The notes: a model not told the origin generated them from the sequence alone. DNA of 64,000 nt from Williamsoniiplasma lucivorax ATCC 49196 (GCF_000518285.1 NZ_JADH01000001.1:91839-155838); one strand, 5' to 3'; positions 38,036-49,817 are shown, counted from the first letter of the stretch. A program made the numbers and translations.

Positions 38036-38551
38036 CCCTTTTTTTAAAAAAGTTTTGGAAAATTATTTTTTTTAAAATATCTTTTGTTGGTTTTTGTCAT
38101 TCGTTTCACTTTTAAACAAATAATTTCGCTTTTTTGAACGTCTCAGGTGGAAAAAAGCATGCTTTTGTTTTCAAAGTTGTAGATTAAATTTTTAACTGGC
38201 TAAAATTCTTCTTTTAGCTTTTAAAATTTTATTCCTTAATGAAGTTCTTTACGTTTAACGTTAACTTCATCTTCATTTTTAAATCATTGATCGGAAAATG
38301 AAGAACGAGTTTTTAAATTAAATGCACAGGAAAGCAAATGTTCCATCTTTTAATGGTAATTATGTCCCTGAGCATTATTTTACATGCTTTATTTTTAATA
38401 GGTGAAAAAAATGCTGTTTTTTTGAAAATTTTTGCCAAAAACCGGTGATAAATTTATTTTTCACGAATTTCAAGCTTTTCTCTTTCATTAATTAGCTTTG
38501 CCCTATCAGTTTGGTGTATTGAAATTACTACCTTCCTTCCATCTGAAAACA
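38036..38551. other. Gene-poor region upstream of the rRNA promoter
   Basis: About 500 bases without a recognised gene. Two short - strand frames, 38236-38346 (36 codons, one TGA as Trp, charged) and 38375-38488 (37 codons, very basic), have weak ribosome sites. No clear terminator or RNA is seen apart from the gapN terminator at its edge. Confidence 0.35.
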
Positions 38552-38577
38552 AAAAAATGAGTTAGCACTCATTTTTT
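38552..38577 (-). terminator. Terminator of gapN
   Basis: An 11-bp stem (AAAAAATGAGT with ACTCATTTTTT) with loop TAGC, about 20 bases after the gapN stop on the - strand, ending in a U-run. Confidence 0.85.
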
Positions 38578-38594
38578 GGTTCTTTTTAATTAGT

Positions 38595-40010
38595 TTAGTA
38601 ATTAATCACAATTCCTTTTAAGCGTGTGACGCTTAAAAGTGTTTCATGAATTCCTTGTGCCCCAACCCCAGAATCTTTAATTCCTAAAAATGGGAACGAA
38701 TCTGGTCCACGTTGTGATTTACCATTAATATTAATTGTTCCCACTTCTAAAGTTTTAGCAATGTGAATAGCTTGATTTAAATTTTGGGTATAAATTGAAG
38801 CTTGTAATCCATAATTTGAATCATTAGCCACTTTAATCATTTGGTCAAGATCATTAATGCGCAATACTGGTAGGACTGGTCCGAATGGTTCTTCTCAAGC
38901 GATTTTCATTGCTGGTGTCACATGATCAATTAAAGTTGGTCAAAGTAAATTTTTTTCATGACGATCACCAGTCACAATTTCCGCCCCTTGCTTTTTGGCA
39001 TCTTGGATTAACTCTAAAACAAAATCAGCAGACACTTGATCAATCATTGGGGTAATTTGGGCGTTGTCTTGTGGAGTACCAACTTTTAGTTTTTCCACTT
39101 TTTCTTTTAAGATTGGGACAATCTTGTCAGCAATTGCATCAGTCGTGATCACACGTTTAATTGCAGTACATCTTTGCCCTGAATAAGAAAAGGCTCCACT
39201 AATAATTTCATTAGCATAAAAATCTAGTTTTAAATCATCTAAAACAATTGCTGGATCTTTGCCACCCAATTCTAAAACCACATCTTTTGTTGAGGCAGTT
39301 TGTAAAATATGTTGACCAGTTTTTGTTGAACCAGTAAAAGAAATAAAGTTTAAATGCGGATTATTAGTTAAGTCATCACCAATATCTCTTCCACGACCAG
39401 TTACCACATTAAAGACACCTGCTGGAATTTGGGCTTCGTGAGCTAATTGTCCCAGCTTGGCCCCAATGAGACTTCCTGCTGTTGCTGGTTTAAAAACTAA
39501 AGTGTTTCCCATCACTAAAGCTGGGGCAATTTTAGCTAGTGCTAAATTGATTGGATAGTTAAATGGGGAAATTGCTAAACCAACTCCTTTAGCAACTCTT
39601 TCAAAAATACCGTATTTATTTTTGACACCCATCCCAGCTCCAGTTAAAGCCATTGGTTCAAGACGCATTGCTTCTTGGAAAGTGTAATCGATATATTCAA
39701 TAGTTCTTTCCACTTCACTTAAAGCATCTTTATAAGCTTTAGCAACTTCATGCATAATGATTGTTGCTAATTCTTCCTTGTTTTTTCAAATTAAATCTCT
39801 TCATTGATTGAGAATTTTAATTCTTTCTAAAAGTTGTAAATGCTCTCATGATTTTTGAGCATTTTTAGCTGCCTGGTAAGCATTTTTAATATCTTCAGCA
39901 CTTAAAGCCGGCACTACCCCAGCAATAGTTAAACTAGTTGGATTTAAAATTTCCACGACTTCTTTTCTCTCAATTAATTGACCATTAATCAAAGCTTGCA
40001 TTTTGTACAT
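38595..40010 (-). CDS. gapN: NADP-dependent non-phosphorylating glyceraldehyde-3-phosphate dehydrogenase
   Basis: Oxidises glyceraldehyde-3-phosphate directly to 3-phosphoglycerate with NADP, giving NADPH and skipping one ATP-forming step. The product (471 residues) is an aldehyde dehydrogenase with SPFNYPINLALAKIAPAL, the ELGGKDPAIV motif (catalytic Glu), the SGQRCTAIKR motif (nucleophilic Cys) and the GapN-specific ININGKSQRGPDSFPFLG. I chose the ATG at 40010 because GAGG lies 7 bases before it; an in-frame ATG two codons upstream (40016) is too close to that site. It has its own terminator. Mollicutes lacking the oxidative pentose pathway may rely on this enzyme for NADPH. Confidence 0.95.
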
Positions 40011-40077
40011 ATCCATACCTCATCAAATGTTTTATAAATTAAAACATTCTTTCTTACTTATTATTTAACCATAAAAT

Positions 40078-40123
40078 TAGCCTTTTTTGGTGGGGGTGAC
40101 AACTCACCAAACAAAAAAGGCTA
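40078..40123 (-). terminator. Terminator of the SpoU methyltransferase gene
   Basis: TAGCCTTTTTTGGTG pairs with CACCAAACAAAAAAGGCTA with a 3-base bulge, enclosing a short loop. The stem includes the stop codon of the upstream gene at 40121-40123. Confidence 0.7.
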
Positions 40124-40894
40124 TTCGCCTTCGACATAAATCTTGTGCATAATAATTGAACCAGCAATCGCTGCATTTAATGATTCAACTTGGTCATTCA
40201 TTTCCACATTAATATTAATGTCAATCATATCTAAGAGTTCAGGAGAAATCCCTTTGTTTTCATTACCAAGAATTAAGGCATATTTTTCTTTGTCATCAAA
40301 TTTAACTTTTTCCAAAGTTTTGGCATGTTGGTGTAAAGAAGTTCCTAAAATAATGTAATCTTCATTTTTTAAATCATTAATTGTTTTCATTAAATATTCA
40401 TTAATTAAGTTGACTTGGAAAAAGTTACCTTGTGTTGAACGTAAAACTTTACTATTATAAAAACCAATTGTATTTGGCGAAGCAATAATTGTTTTGAAAT
40501 TAAAACTAGCAGCACTTCTAATTAAAGTTCCTAAATTACCTGGATCTTGTAATTGGTCTAAAAGTAAAATGTTGTGGTCTAAATCAATGGCTGGTTTTTT
40601 CATCGCACAAACAGCAAAAATACTTTGACTAGTCACCACATCACTTAACTTCTCAGCTACACTAGGACTAATTTCAAAAACTTCTTTGGCTTCATCAAGA
40701 TGTTTTTGAATCGCACCATGTTTTAAAGCTTCTGAGGTTCCTAATAAAATTAAAACTAACCCTTTACGAAATGCTTCTAAAATTAAGTGTTGTCCTTCTA
40801 AAAGAAATTCTTGGCGTTCTTTACGCACAGCTTTATCTTTTAATTGCAAAATGTCTTTAATAGTTTGGTTAGTGACTGATGTGATTTTTTTCAT
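40121..40894 (-). CDS. TrmH/SpoU family RNA 2'-O-methyltransferase
   Basis: A 257-residue rRNA or tRNA methyltransferase with an N-terminal substrate-binding domain (RKERQEFLLEGQHLILEAF) and a SPOUT knot domain with LLDQLQDPGNLGTLIRSAAS (motif 1), LILGNENKGISPEL (motif 2) and ESLNAAIAGSIIMHKIY (motif 3), all intact. It is closest in layout to the RlmB/YsgA group of Firmicutes, where it often lies before pheS. The RNA target is not known. AAGGAA-like sequence precedes the ATG. Confidence 0.92.
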   Translation of the reverse strand: MKKITSVTNQTIKDILQLKDKAVRKERQEFLLEGQHLILEAFRKGLVLILLGTSEALKHGAIQKHLDEAKEVFEISPSVAEKLSDVVTSQSIFAVCAMKKPAIDLDHNILLLDQLQDPGNLGTLIRSAASFNFKTIIASPNTIGFYNSKVLRSTQGNFFQVNLINEYLMKTINDLKNEDYIILGTSLHQHAKTLEKVKFDDKEKYALILGNENKGISPELLDMIDININVEMNDQVESLNAAIAGSIIMHKIYVEGE

Positions 40895-40924
40895 ATATTC
40901 CTTTGTAATAATTTTATCTTAAAT

Positions 40925-41428
40925 TTAGTAATTAGAATTTTGACGTTCAAAATTCACTTCATTTTTGATTTTATAAGCATTTAAAATTGCAGCTTCTGAA
41001 TAGTTTTGAATGTGAGCAATCATTAAGAAAGCATTTAAAAGTTGCTCATAAGTTTGACTAGTTTGTTGTTTAATAAAACTATTTAAGTGTTCTAGAATAC
41101 AAAAGTAAGTTTCAATGTTATTTTCAACATTTAAAGTTTCAAATTGAAAGTGTTTGAAATCAAAATTAAGATCATTACCTAAACTAATCAAGAAATGCAA
41201 CCCATCAATATATTCATCTAATTGAATATCTAAATCGCTGGCTTGTTTTTTGGATCAAAATTTAAAACTACGCTCTTCGTTGGCATATTCTCCTAGTTCA
41301 ACAAAAAAAGCAATGATTTTTTTGTTGATATAATTTTGGTCTGTTGCTAAATTAATTTTTTTTAAAATATAATCATCGAGTTTTTGTTGTTGTTGGCTTA
41401 ATCAAATTAATGTTTGTTGTGAAATCAT
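40925..41428 (-). CDS. Dimeric dUTPase (all-alpha NTP pyrophosphatase)
   Basis: Hydrolyses dUTP to dUMP, keeping uracil out of DNA. The 167-residue helical protein has the metal-binding motifs of the dimeric dUTPase/MazG-like superfamily: FFVELGEYANEERSFKFW (ExxE) and LDEYIDGLHFLISLGNDL (ExxD). Two Trp in this part are UGA codons. It starts with AGGAG before ATG and ends 30 bases before the next gene's start. It is not related to the trimeric Dut. Together with ComEB (dCMP deaminase) it feeds dUMP to thymidylate synthesis. Confidence 0.87.
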
Positions 41429-41510
41429 TGTTTCTCCTTAAAAATAAATTAATTATATTTTATCAAAACAGACAATTTTTGGAAAATAAAAAGGAGCAAT
41501 CTGGATTTTT

Positions 41511-42341
41511 CTAGACAATATCCACAATCATTTTTATGATGGAAGCTCAAATTAAAATAATCAACAATCATTTAATATAAATCTCTTTGTGAAAATGTTT
41601 TTTTAAAACAAAAGCCAGCGTTGTTGACCCAATTGCTGCTACTGATAAAGGTAGTAGATAATTTAAAGTAATAGTTTGGTTAGTAAATGTTTGATAATTT
41701 AACATCAAACTCACAAAACTTGACACCATAATAATTGTGTGGCTAATTGGGGTAGCTTGTTTCATATTTAAATAACACAATAAAATTAAGGCTGGCATAA
41801 TCACAGGTCCACCCCCCATACCAGTTAATGCAGTAATAATCCCTGAGCAAAAAGCCACAACCGGAATAATTAAAAGATTAATTTGAGTTTGATCATTTTT
41901 ATTTAATGGGACAATTCAAAATTTATTTTGTGGTGGTTTTTTAGAATATGTTTTTTGTTTGAAAACATATTCTGACAGAAGCAAAAGAAGAGTGACAATT
42001 CCTAAAAAGACAATAATAATAATTTTAATGATCAAAGCATTAAAGACAGTATTTAAATACTGACCAAGAAAAATTGCTGGTGTAGCAAAAATAATTGCTA
42101 AAAGAATAATTCAATAATTAATATTTTTTTTATAAGCTTCTAAAAGAACATTAAATAGAGCTGAAGTGAAAACTAAAAAAGTGGAAATAAATTTGATTTG
42201 ATCAATGCCATAATAATCACCAACAACTAATAAAAGTAACGGAACATATAAAATTCCCCCACCAACTCCAGATAATGAACCTAAAAAAGAAATTAATAAT
42301 GTGAGAAAAAATAATAAAACAATTGTTTCGACCATGCCCAT
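41511..42341 (-). CDS. TauE/SafE family membrane transporter
   Basis: A 276-residue protein with about eight membrane helices in two related halves, each opening with the family motif of glycines: GSLSGVGGGILYVPLL (first half) and ALTGMGGGPVIMPALI (second). A soluble loop links the halves (about 125-155). The family exports sulfur compounds or organic anions (taurine, sulfite, sulfoacetate). The substrate here is unknown. It seems to have its own unit, with AGGAGA before the ATG and a weak intergenic gap to dUTPase. Confidence 0.85.
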
Positions 42342-42436
42342 CTTAATTTCTCCTCTCCTTTATTGACAATTGTGTCTGGTAAGTTAATTACATTTCAATT
42401 ATAACATTACCAAATTAAGCAAATTTCAGAAAAACT

Positions 42437-42488
42437 AAAAGAAAATTGAACCTATAAAAGTTAAAACTTTTTGGTTCAATTTTCTTTT
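42437..42488 (-). terminator. Terminator of the P80-P60-HinT operon
   Basis: A very strong inverted repeat: 16 perfect pairs (AAAAGAAAATTGAACC and complement) with an additional inner AAAAG/CTTTT stem. It overlaps the hinT stop on the - strand. Confidence 0.9.
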
Positions 42489-42888
42489 ATTTAGTTAGTA
42501 ATTCATAAACTTGTTCATTTGTGCGGTGTTCCACTTTATTTTTACTTGGAATATAACCTTCACTTTTGACATATTTAGGAATAATGTGTTCATGATAATG
42601 GAACACAACTTGAAATGCCTCTGCTCCATTATTAGAAATGAAATTAAAGCCTTTTGGTTGTAATTTATCACTTAATAATTTAATCACAGCTTTTTTAGCA
42701 ACATTCACATAAGCAATGTTTTCTAATGTTGTAGAACTAAAATCTTCTGAATGTTCTTTAGGAATGACTAAGGTGTGTCCTTCACTATTTGGGAAGATGT
42801 CTAGAAAAGCAATCGCATGTTCATCTTCATAAATCACATGTGCTGGAATATCGCGAGCAATAATTTGACAAAATAAACAATCTTTCAT
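42487..42888 (-). CDS. hinT: HIT family protein (HinT, purine nucleoside phosphoramidase)
   Basis: The 133-residue protein is a complete HIT hydrolase. It has the N-terminal CLFCQII zinc-like motif (Cys 4 and 7), GHTLVIPKEH, and the catalytic triad motif HYHEHIIP (His 97, 99, 101). It hydrolyses AMP-lysine-type phosphoramidates. Its ATG overlaps the stop of the P60-like lipoprotein gene by one base. In Mycoplasma hominis HinT forms a complex with the membrane proteins P60 and P80, and the gene order here is the same. Confidence 0.93.
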   Translation of the reverse strand: MKDCLFCQIIARDIPAHVIYEDEHAIAFLDIFPNSEGHTLVIPKEHSEDFSSTTLENIAYVNVAKKAVIKLLSDKLQPKGFNFISNNGAEAFQVVFHYHEHIIPKYVKSEGYIPSKNKVEHRTNEQVYELLTK

Positions 42889-45200
42889 TAGTCTGATGTC
42901 CCTCCTGATTTATCTTCTAAGTATTCTTTTAATGCTTCATATAAAGGTTTATATAAGATTTTATCATTAGTTAAGAAGAGTGGATAAATCGCAGCTTCAG
43001 CATTTTTAGACATACCATCTTTTTTCGATGTAATATATTCAACTTGTGCTAGTAATTCGGCTTTTTTAGTTTTATTTAAGTTTGTCACATCTAAACTAGT
43101 TACATTATTTGAATAGAAATCAAACCCTCCATCTTTCACCATGTCATTTGGATGGTCTGAACCAGAACCTAAATTAATTTTGTAAGAAACAGTTCTTCCA
43201 TAGTTACTAATTTCATCTTTGGTATAAACATTTCCTGTTGAACCTTTATCAAATGATAATTTTATTGAACCAAAGTCTTTAACATCACCATATTTTAAAG
43301 TTGATGTTTCTTTTGGTGTTTTAACATATAGATTACTATCTTCAACAGTAAATACGAAGCCATCTTTTTCAATTGGTTTTACACCTTTGAAATCTTCTGC
43401 TAATAAAACTTTATCTTGTCCTAAAGCCACGTTTCCATAAGTTGTTCCTAGTGTGTTTTTGATGTTAGCTTGGAACCCTTTTAAAGGTGCTATAGCTGGT
43501 AAATCCCAAATCTGTTTAGGTTCGTATTGGGTACCGTATTTTGTATTAAATGCATCAATTGTAAATGAAGCATCATTTTGATCAATCAATAAAATATTTT
43601 GTAAATTATTAGCATGATTGTTAGTAATTCAAGTTTTTTTAGTGTCTGAAATTTCGGCCTTGTTTTCATTAGCATCTTCTAAAGAAGATCAAAGTTCAGC
43701 AACACCAGCTGTTTTATAGAAAGTTGTTGATTGTCCATAATCAAATGCACTATCTTTATCACTTAATAAATCAATTGCATAAATTGGTAAGACAATGACA
43801 ATATCATATTTACCAATTTGTTTAGAAGTAAATCCTTGACCAGAATTTGTTAAAATGGCTGGTGCATTAGTTTTTGCTATAACCGCTTTTGTACTATCAT
43901 CAACTTGAAAATTACCATCAACAGATTTAATTGAGTCGCCATCATTTTCAACAAAACCATTAAATCCTTTTAAACCGAAGAATGGATCAGTTCCGATGTT
44001 AGTGACGTTTTTTTCATCTTTTGAAATAACACCATTATATAACGCTTTCAGTGTTTGACGATTAGAGTTTATCAAGACCCCAGTTCCATCATCAATAATA
44101 TTATCCTTACGAAGTGTTTTTCTTACATTATTAAGATCTTCTTGTTCATTATATGTTGCTGTTCAAATCATTTTTAGATTTGATTTGTATCCTTCATCTT
44201 TATTTCATGATTGGAGATATTTTAAGAGATTTGATGATGATTTATAGTATAAATCTTTTTCAATTGTTGTCACTTTATTATCAAGAGTTTTGGGTGCCCC
44301 AAATCTTCTAATAAATGTATCACTTGATAAGAAAGTTGAAGTTAATAGATTTTGAAATGCCTTACTTTTAATTGTTGCATTAAAGTATTCTTGAAATCTA
44401 TATTCTAAAGCGGTTTTACCATTCATTTCAAAAACAGATTTTCCTTCATCTTTTGAATAAATTCCATCATCTGGTCCTTGTCTTTGCCCATCTGCATCAA
44501 TATAAATTCTATGAAGTTTGTCAAGTGAAGCATTAGTAATTTTTTCATCTGTGCCTTTATTTCTAATAACAAATCTTCCCTCTTCAAGATCTTGAATAGT
44601 TGGAATGTATTCAGTTGTGTTTTGGTTTTCACCATTATAGTTTCAACGTTTTCAATCTTCCCCTGGTCTGCTTTGAATATAAATAAAATAATGATAAGGA
44701 TCTATTTCTTTTTCTGTTTCTAATAAATTTTGAGGATTTAACAAGAATAAACTTGATTCTGATGATGCTATTTCACTATCTAAAGAAACTGGATTGTTTT
44801 TATCCAATAATCTAGTTGTATATTGAATATAAAACTCATTTTGTGAAATTTTACTTAAACGGTCCTTAGTTTCTGCAAATGATTCTTCTTTAGATTTTGG
44901 TTGAGCTTTTAAGTCTCTTGAATTTTGTTCATTAAAATAATTATTAGCTAGTTTAGAAGTGGTTTCTTGCACCATTTTTAGAACTGCATCTTTAAAATCA
45001 ATACTGTTAAATTCTTTTCCGTTAGTAATTGCAAAATTTTTGTCTTTTGCTAATTCTCACATAATTAAATCTCTAAGTTTTTCTTCTAAAGTTGGAGTAT
45101 CAAAACGTTTAACTTGGGTGTTCCCTGTACATGCAACAACAGTTAAACTAGTTGTTGAAATTAAACCTATTGTAGATAGGATTGCTAATATCTTTTTCAT
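42888..45200 (-). CDS. HinT-associated lipoprotein, P60-like
   Basis: A 770-residue secreted lipoprotein: a positive start (MKK), a hydrophobic core and a lipobox VVAC with the modified Cys at residue 24. The rest is hydrophilic and Asn/Asp/Lys rich with no other membrane helix; the C-terminus ends DKSGGTSD. It overlaps both neighbours by one base (TAATG), so stoichiometric translation with P80 and HinT is likely. Assignment as P60 rests on operon structure (lipoprotein next to HinT), known from M. hominis, rather than on sequence identity, which I cannot measure. Its function may be in surface nucleotide handling. Confidence 0.75.
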
Positions 45201-48040
45201 TATATCGCCCCCCCATCATGCTCTTTTGGCATGTATTTAGAATCAATGTCAAAAACCAAGGCCATTGCAGTTTTTGGTTGTGATTTGAATGGCTCAAATG
45301 CCTCTGAAAAAGCAACCTGATACCAATAATCTTTATCAGCTTTTGGAATAGGCAATTTAGAAATTGGTGCTCGTCCTTTTTCAACAGGATCTTTCATTGC
45401 ATTAACAGTGTCATCAATATCTTGGTCTCACTTAGTTTTACCATCGAAATATGCATTTCGTGGATTATTCATTGAAGCATCATCTAATGTCACAAGTAAA
45501 TCTGTAATTCTTTTTTTAACTCTTTGACTCTCTTTATTAGTTGCATCAAACTTAAACATTTTATCCATTAATTTGTTATTGTGTTCAATACCAGTAATAG
45601 CTTTAATGTAGTTTCATAATCAAATGTTATTTTTGCTCAACTTATTAGCATCTTTATCATTCTCAGTCATTTCTTTTTTCATTTCAGCAAAAATATCAAA
45701 ACCATAAAAAGATTTGGTGGTGTCACCAGTTCCATTTAAGATTGAGTTATTTACTAAAAATTTTTCATAAGGATTAGTGATTGCAGAATTGATTGAAGAA
45801 TAACCAACACCAATATCTTTAGCTGCTTTAATATCTTGTAGATCGATAATTTGTTCAACAAAATCATCAGGTTTTGTTGGCGTTTGACCGTTTCCAGATT
45901 CTTCAGTTCTAGATTGTTGCCCTTCTCCTGGTTTTGGTCAAATGGCATCACTATAATCTTGAAAAACAAAACGTCTTAATCCTTTAGCATCTTTGGCATC
46001 GTTTAGTTCAAGTAATTGCTTAAGTTGAGAAACTTCCTGCAAATATTTTTCTTTATTATTATTAAAAAAGAATGATGTTTGTTCTTTGATTAAATCTTTG
46101 TTGATTAATTCGAATCCATTGATTTTAGTAATATGTAAACCATCTTTATCAACAAAAGCAATAATTCCTTGCTTTGCATTTAAAACTTGATAAACCGGTT
46201 TGGTTGTTGCTGGGTCTCCAGCTCTTTCACCACCTGAAGTTCGTTTAGGTGACGGATCTTTACTTGGATCACGACGATCAAGGGATTTAATTAAGTTTAG
46301 GGTTTTAAACAAACTTTGTTTAACTTCATTATTTAAAGTTGGATCATTAATGTTTCCTATTGCGGTTTCTAAACTACTTGTTACTACTGGATCAGTAAAT
46401 TCATATTTACCTGGTAAGTCTTTAAAATCTCCTGTTGCATCTAAATCAGCATGTGCTTTAGTTCCACTCCCAATAAAGTCATACACTGCATATTTTTGAA
46501 TGCTTGATGCTCCAGGATTATTCATACTAATTAATGTATTTGGTGCTTTAAGTTCAAAATTGTTTGAATCTCATGTTTCGGGAAGATATCCCTTAGCAGC
46601 TTCTGAGGTTTTTGCTTTATTAGTTCAAATTTTGTCTTTTTTTCCTGAGTCTGAATTAGCAAAAATTGCATCAAATTTATATAAACTTGAGCCAGGTATT
46701 TTATCATCGTTTTTATTTAAACCTTCTATGACATAGTTTTCTAAAAAGTTAATTAATCCATAATATTGTTGTCAGTTTTTAGGATCAATTGTTGTCGCAT
46801 TCAAAAAATTAGATCCAGTAATGTTTTTGTCTGATTCACCTTTAGTTGATTTAAAAACAACTTCACTAACTGAAACCGGTTTTTCCTTTTTAAAATATTC
46901 GTCCATTAAAAATCTTTGCGAATTAGTTAATAAACCATAAACATAAGAATCATCATTAGTTTTGATTTGTTCTTCATCTAAATTAGGGTATTCAGAAATC
47001 AAATCAAAATATGAAGAATTTTCAGTTAAAAATGGTGTTTTGCTTGATTTAAAAGTTCAGTGTTGTTCAACACCAGTTCCACGTCCTTGATTAAAATTAA
47101 TCTCTTCAACTTTCTGAGTTGATTTTGGTTCTTTAAAAAGCCTATTAATTAAATCTTCGGCCATTGGCGAAGTAATTTCTGTGTCTTTATTTGCAAATTT
47201 GATGTTATTTAAAGATCAAGATTGAGTTGTTGGTGTTTGAGTTCTGCTTCCACTAGTTTTTGGAGCAATTATTGCAGTTCCACCAGTCATATTAATTAAA
47301 TTTAAAATAATATTTTTTTGGTCAAGTGTTGCGCTTGTTAAACTAGCAGACAAATCTTTAACTTGAATACCGCCAAATGCTGTTTTAAATGCGGTTAATG
47401 CTGTACCAATATTTGTTTCATTTACTAAATTTGTATTAACACTTTTAGAACTATTGACTAAAAGTGTGTTAGTCAGCATAGCATATGCACCATATTCTGT
47501 ATTGGTTAAAATTTCATTATTTTTTCAAGCTTTAGCTAAGTCATCGTAATTATTTTTTACTCAAGGAAATTGTTTGTGTAAGTCTTTTTGGAGTGTTTCT
47601 TTATATTTCTTTTCACCATGGTCATCTTTATATTTTTTTTCTTTAGCTATTCAAGCATTTTGCACTTTTCCATTCACAGAACTAGAATCACCACTACCAG
47701 GAGTTCCTCAAAGTTCTTGCAATTTAGCTTGCATTCCTTCTAAAGCATATTGATGTGCACTTGTTGTTGGTTCAATGTTTGCTAAAAAACTTGGATCACT
47801 TAAAAGACCAACTGCAAAAAATTGAAAGAACTCTTTCATTTTGGCAATATTATTTACCCCAATTGAATTCTCTCTAACTCAGTTTAATAAGCTTTCTGCT
47901 GTGATTTTTAGGTCACCATCTCCATCAATAAATGTTGAGCCTGTCGTGTCTTCTTCTGTTGAACCTGAACAAGCAACAACTGTTAAAGCTGTTGTTGCTA
48001 CCATGCTCACTCCACTCAATATCGACAATAATTTTTTCAT
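45200..48040 (-). CDS. HinT-associated surface protein, P80-like lipoprotein
   Basis: The 946-residue product also begins MKK with a lipobox VVAC (Cys 24), followed by a large extracellular domain with many Asn, Thr and Lys and several UGA-Trp codons. The signal peptide resembles that of the P60-like protein. It is the first gene of the operon, with GGAGG before the ATG. A run of seven G lies five codons before the stop (45207-45213 on the complementary strand); slippage there would extend the frame past the TAATG junction. P80 identity is inferred from operon order. Confidence 0.72.
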
Positions 48041-48085
48041 ATTTCCTCCAAAAAAATTTCAATATAAATAATTATAAACAAATTC

Positions 48086-48115
48086 TTGCTTTATAACTAC
48101 TAAAAAATATATAAT
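48086..48115 (+). promoter_or_regulatory. Promoter of the sufS operon
   Basis: TTGCTT (48086-48091) and a perfect TATAAT (48110-48115) are spaced by 18 bases, 24 bases before the ATG at 48139. A divergent promoter for the lipoprotein operon must lie in the same 98-base gap. Confidence 0.65.
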
Positions 48116-48138
48116 TTGTTGAGAAAGTGGTCTTGAAA

Positions 48139-49374
48139 ATGTTTGACAAAAATTTATTTCCCGTTTTAAAAAATAACTCTGATTTAATTTATTTAGATAG
48201 TGCTTCAACAACTTTAAAACCGCAAAATGTGATTGATGCTGAAGTTGAATTTTTAATTAAAAATGGAGCTAACCCCCATACTGATGCTTTTGAAAATGCA
48301 ATTATTGCCACAGAAATGATCGAAAAAACGAGAAAAACTATTGCCAATTTCATTGGTGTTACTAATGCCAATGAAATTGTTTTAACTAGTGGGACTACCA
48401 TGTCAATTAACCAAATCGCTTATGGTTTAAAACATTTATTACAACCTGGGGATGAAATTTTAATTACTGATTTAGAGCATACAGCCAACCTTTTACCTTG
48501 AATGGTTGTTGCCAAAGAAACTGGGGCAATTATTAAAAACTTAATCTTAGATTCATTAACAATGGGAGTTGATCCTTATCAATTAGATAAAGTGATCACC
48601 GATAAAACTAAAATAGTGGCTTTTGCACATGCAACAAACACCATTGGTTATTTAAATGATGTGCAATTGATTGCCGAAAAAATTAAACAAATTAATGCCA
48701 AGATTATTATTGCAATTGATGCCGCCCAATCAATTGCTCATTGCCCAATTAATCTCCAAACATGAGACATTGATTTCTTAGCTTTTTCGGCTCATAAAAT
48801 TTATGGGCCGTTTGGGGTTGGGGTTTTATGAGGAAAAATGGCCTGACTCCAACAAATGCCACCTTTAGTTTATGGTGGCGGAATGAGTAAAAACATCACT
48901 GATGATTACCAAACATATCAATTAGCCGACGTTCCTTTTAAATTTGAAGCAGGGACACAAAATCCACCAGCTATTCAAGGTTTTGGTGAAGCAATTACTT
49001 GAATGAGTAAGATTGGCATGGAGCAAATTCATCAATATGAAACTGAACTAAAACAATATGCTGTTGCCCAAATCAAAAAATTAGGCTTAGAAGCACAAAT
49101 TGATTTTTATAATTTAAATAATTTAGCACCAATTTTAACTTTTAACGTTAAGGGGTGAAATGGTCAAGATGTGGCCAATTATTTAGATGCTAAACATCAT
49201 ATTGCCGTAAGAATGGGTGAGCATTGTGCAAGATTAACTGGTAAAGTTTATGCTCAAAACTCCCTACGTGCGAGTTTTGGGATTTATACCACTAAAGCAG
49301 ATATTGATATTTTGTTAAAAGCTTTAACAAAACAAGATGAATTTTTAGATATTTATTTTAATGAGGTGACGTAA
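48139..49374 (+). CDS. sufS: Cysteine desulfurase (SufS)
   Basis: Type II PLP cysteine desulfurase that supplies sulfur for Fe-S clusters or thio-modification. The 411-residue protein has the PLP lysine K220 in AFSAHKIYGPFGVG, the SxxT start IYLDSASTTLKP, and the catalytic Cys 363 in RMGEHCARLTG, followed by LRASFGIYTTKADID. Several UGA-Trp codons occur. I chose the ATG at 48139 rather than the GTG at 48127, because the TATAAT box lies 11 bases before the GTG and homologs begin near here. It is coupled to sufU by TAATG. Confidence 0.95.
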
Positions 49375-49817
49375 TGAAAACATACACTGAACAAGAAATG
49401 CGCCAAATCATTGTCGAACGTTATTCAAAACCAAAGCATTTTTTTAAAAACGAAAACCAAACTTATGCTGAAATTAATTTAAGGTTAGACACATGTTCTG
49501 ATCAACTTAATTTATTAATTAAAACTGATGGTCATTTAATTAAAGAGCTAAAATTTAATGGTAGTGGATGTGCCATTTCAACTGCCAGTGCTGACATTTT
49601 ATGTGAAATGCTTGTTGGTCAAGATTTTAAAAAAGCAACATTGCTTTTAGAAGCATATGATCATTTAATTAATCATGACCAAGAAATTGACACCAAGATT
49701 TTAGGTGAGTTGATTGTTTTGAAAAACATCTACAAACAACGTGCCAGAAAAAAATGTGCCACTTTATTTAGTAATGGCTTATGAACAATCATTAAAGGAG
49801 AGAAAAATGAAAAATAA
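49374..49817 (+). CDS. sufU: Sulfur-transfer scaffold SufU
   Basis: Zinc-dependent partner of SufS. The 147-residue protein has all four zinc-site residues at the Bacillus subtilis SufU positions: Cys 41 and Asp 43 (DTCSDQ), Cys 66 (GSGCAIS) and Cys 128 (KKCATLF). A TGA at 49782 is Trp here, so the protein continues for 11 residues to a TAA at 49815-49817 and overlaps the start of the next gene by 11 bases. The sufS-sufU order is typical. It probably accepts sulfur from SufS Cys 363. Confidence 0.93.
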
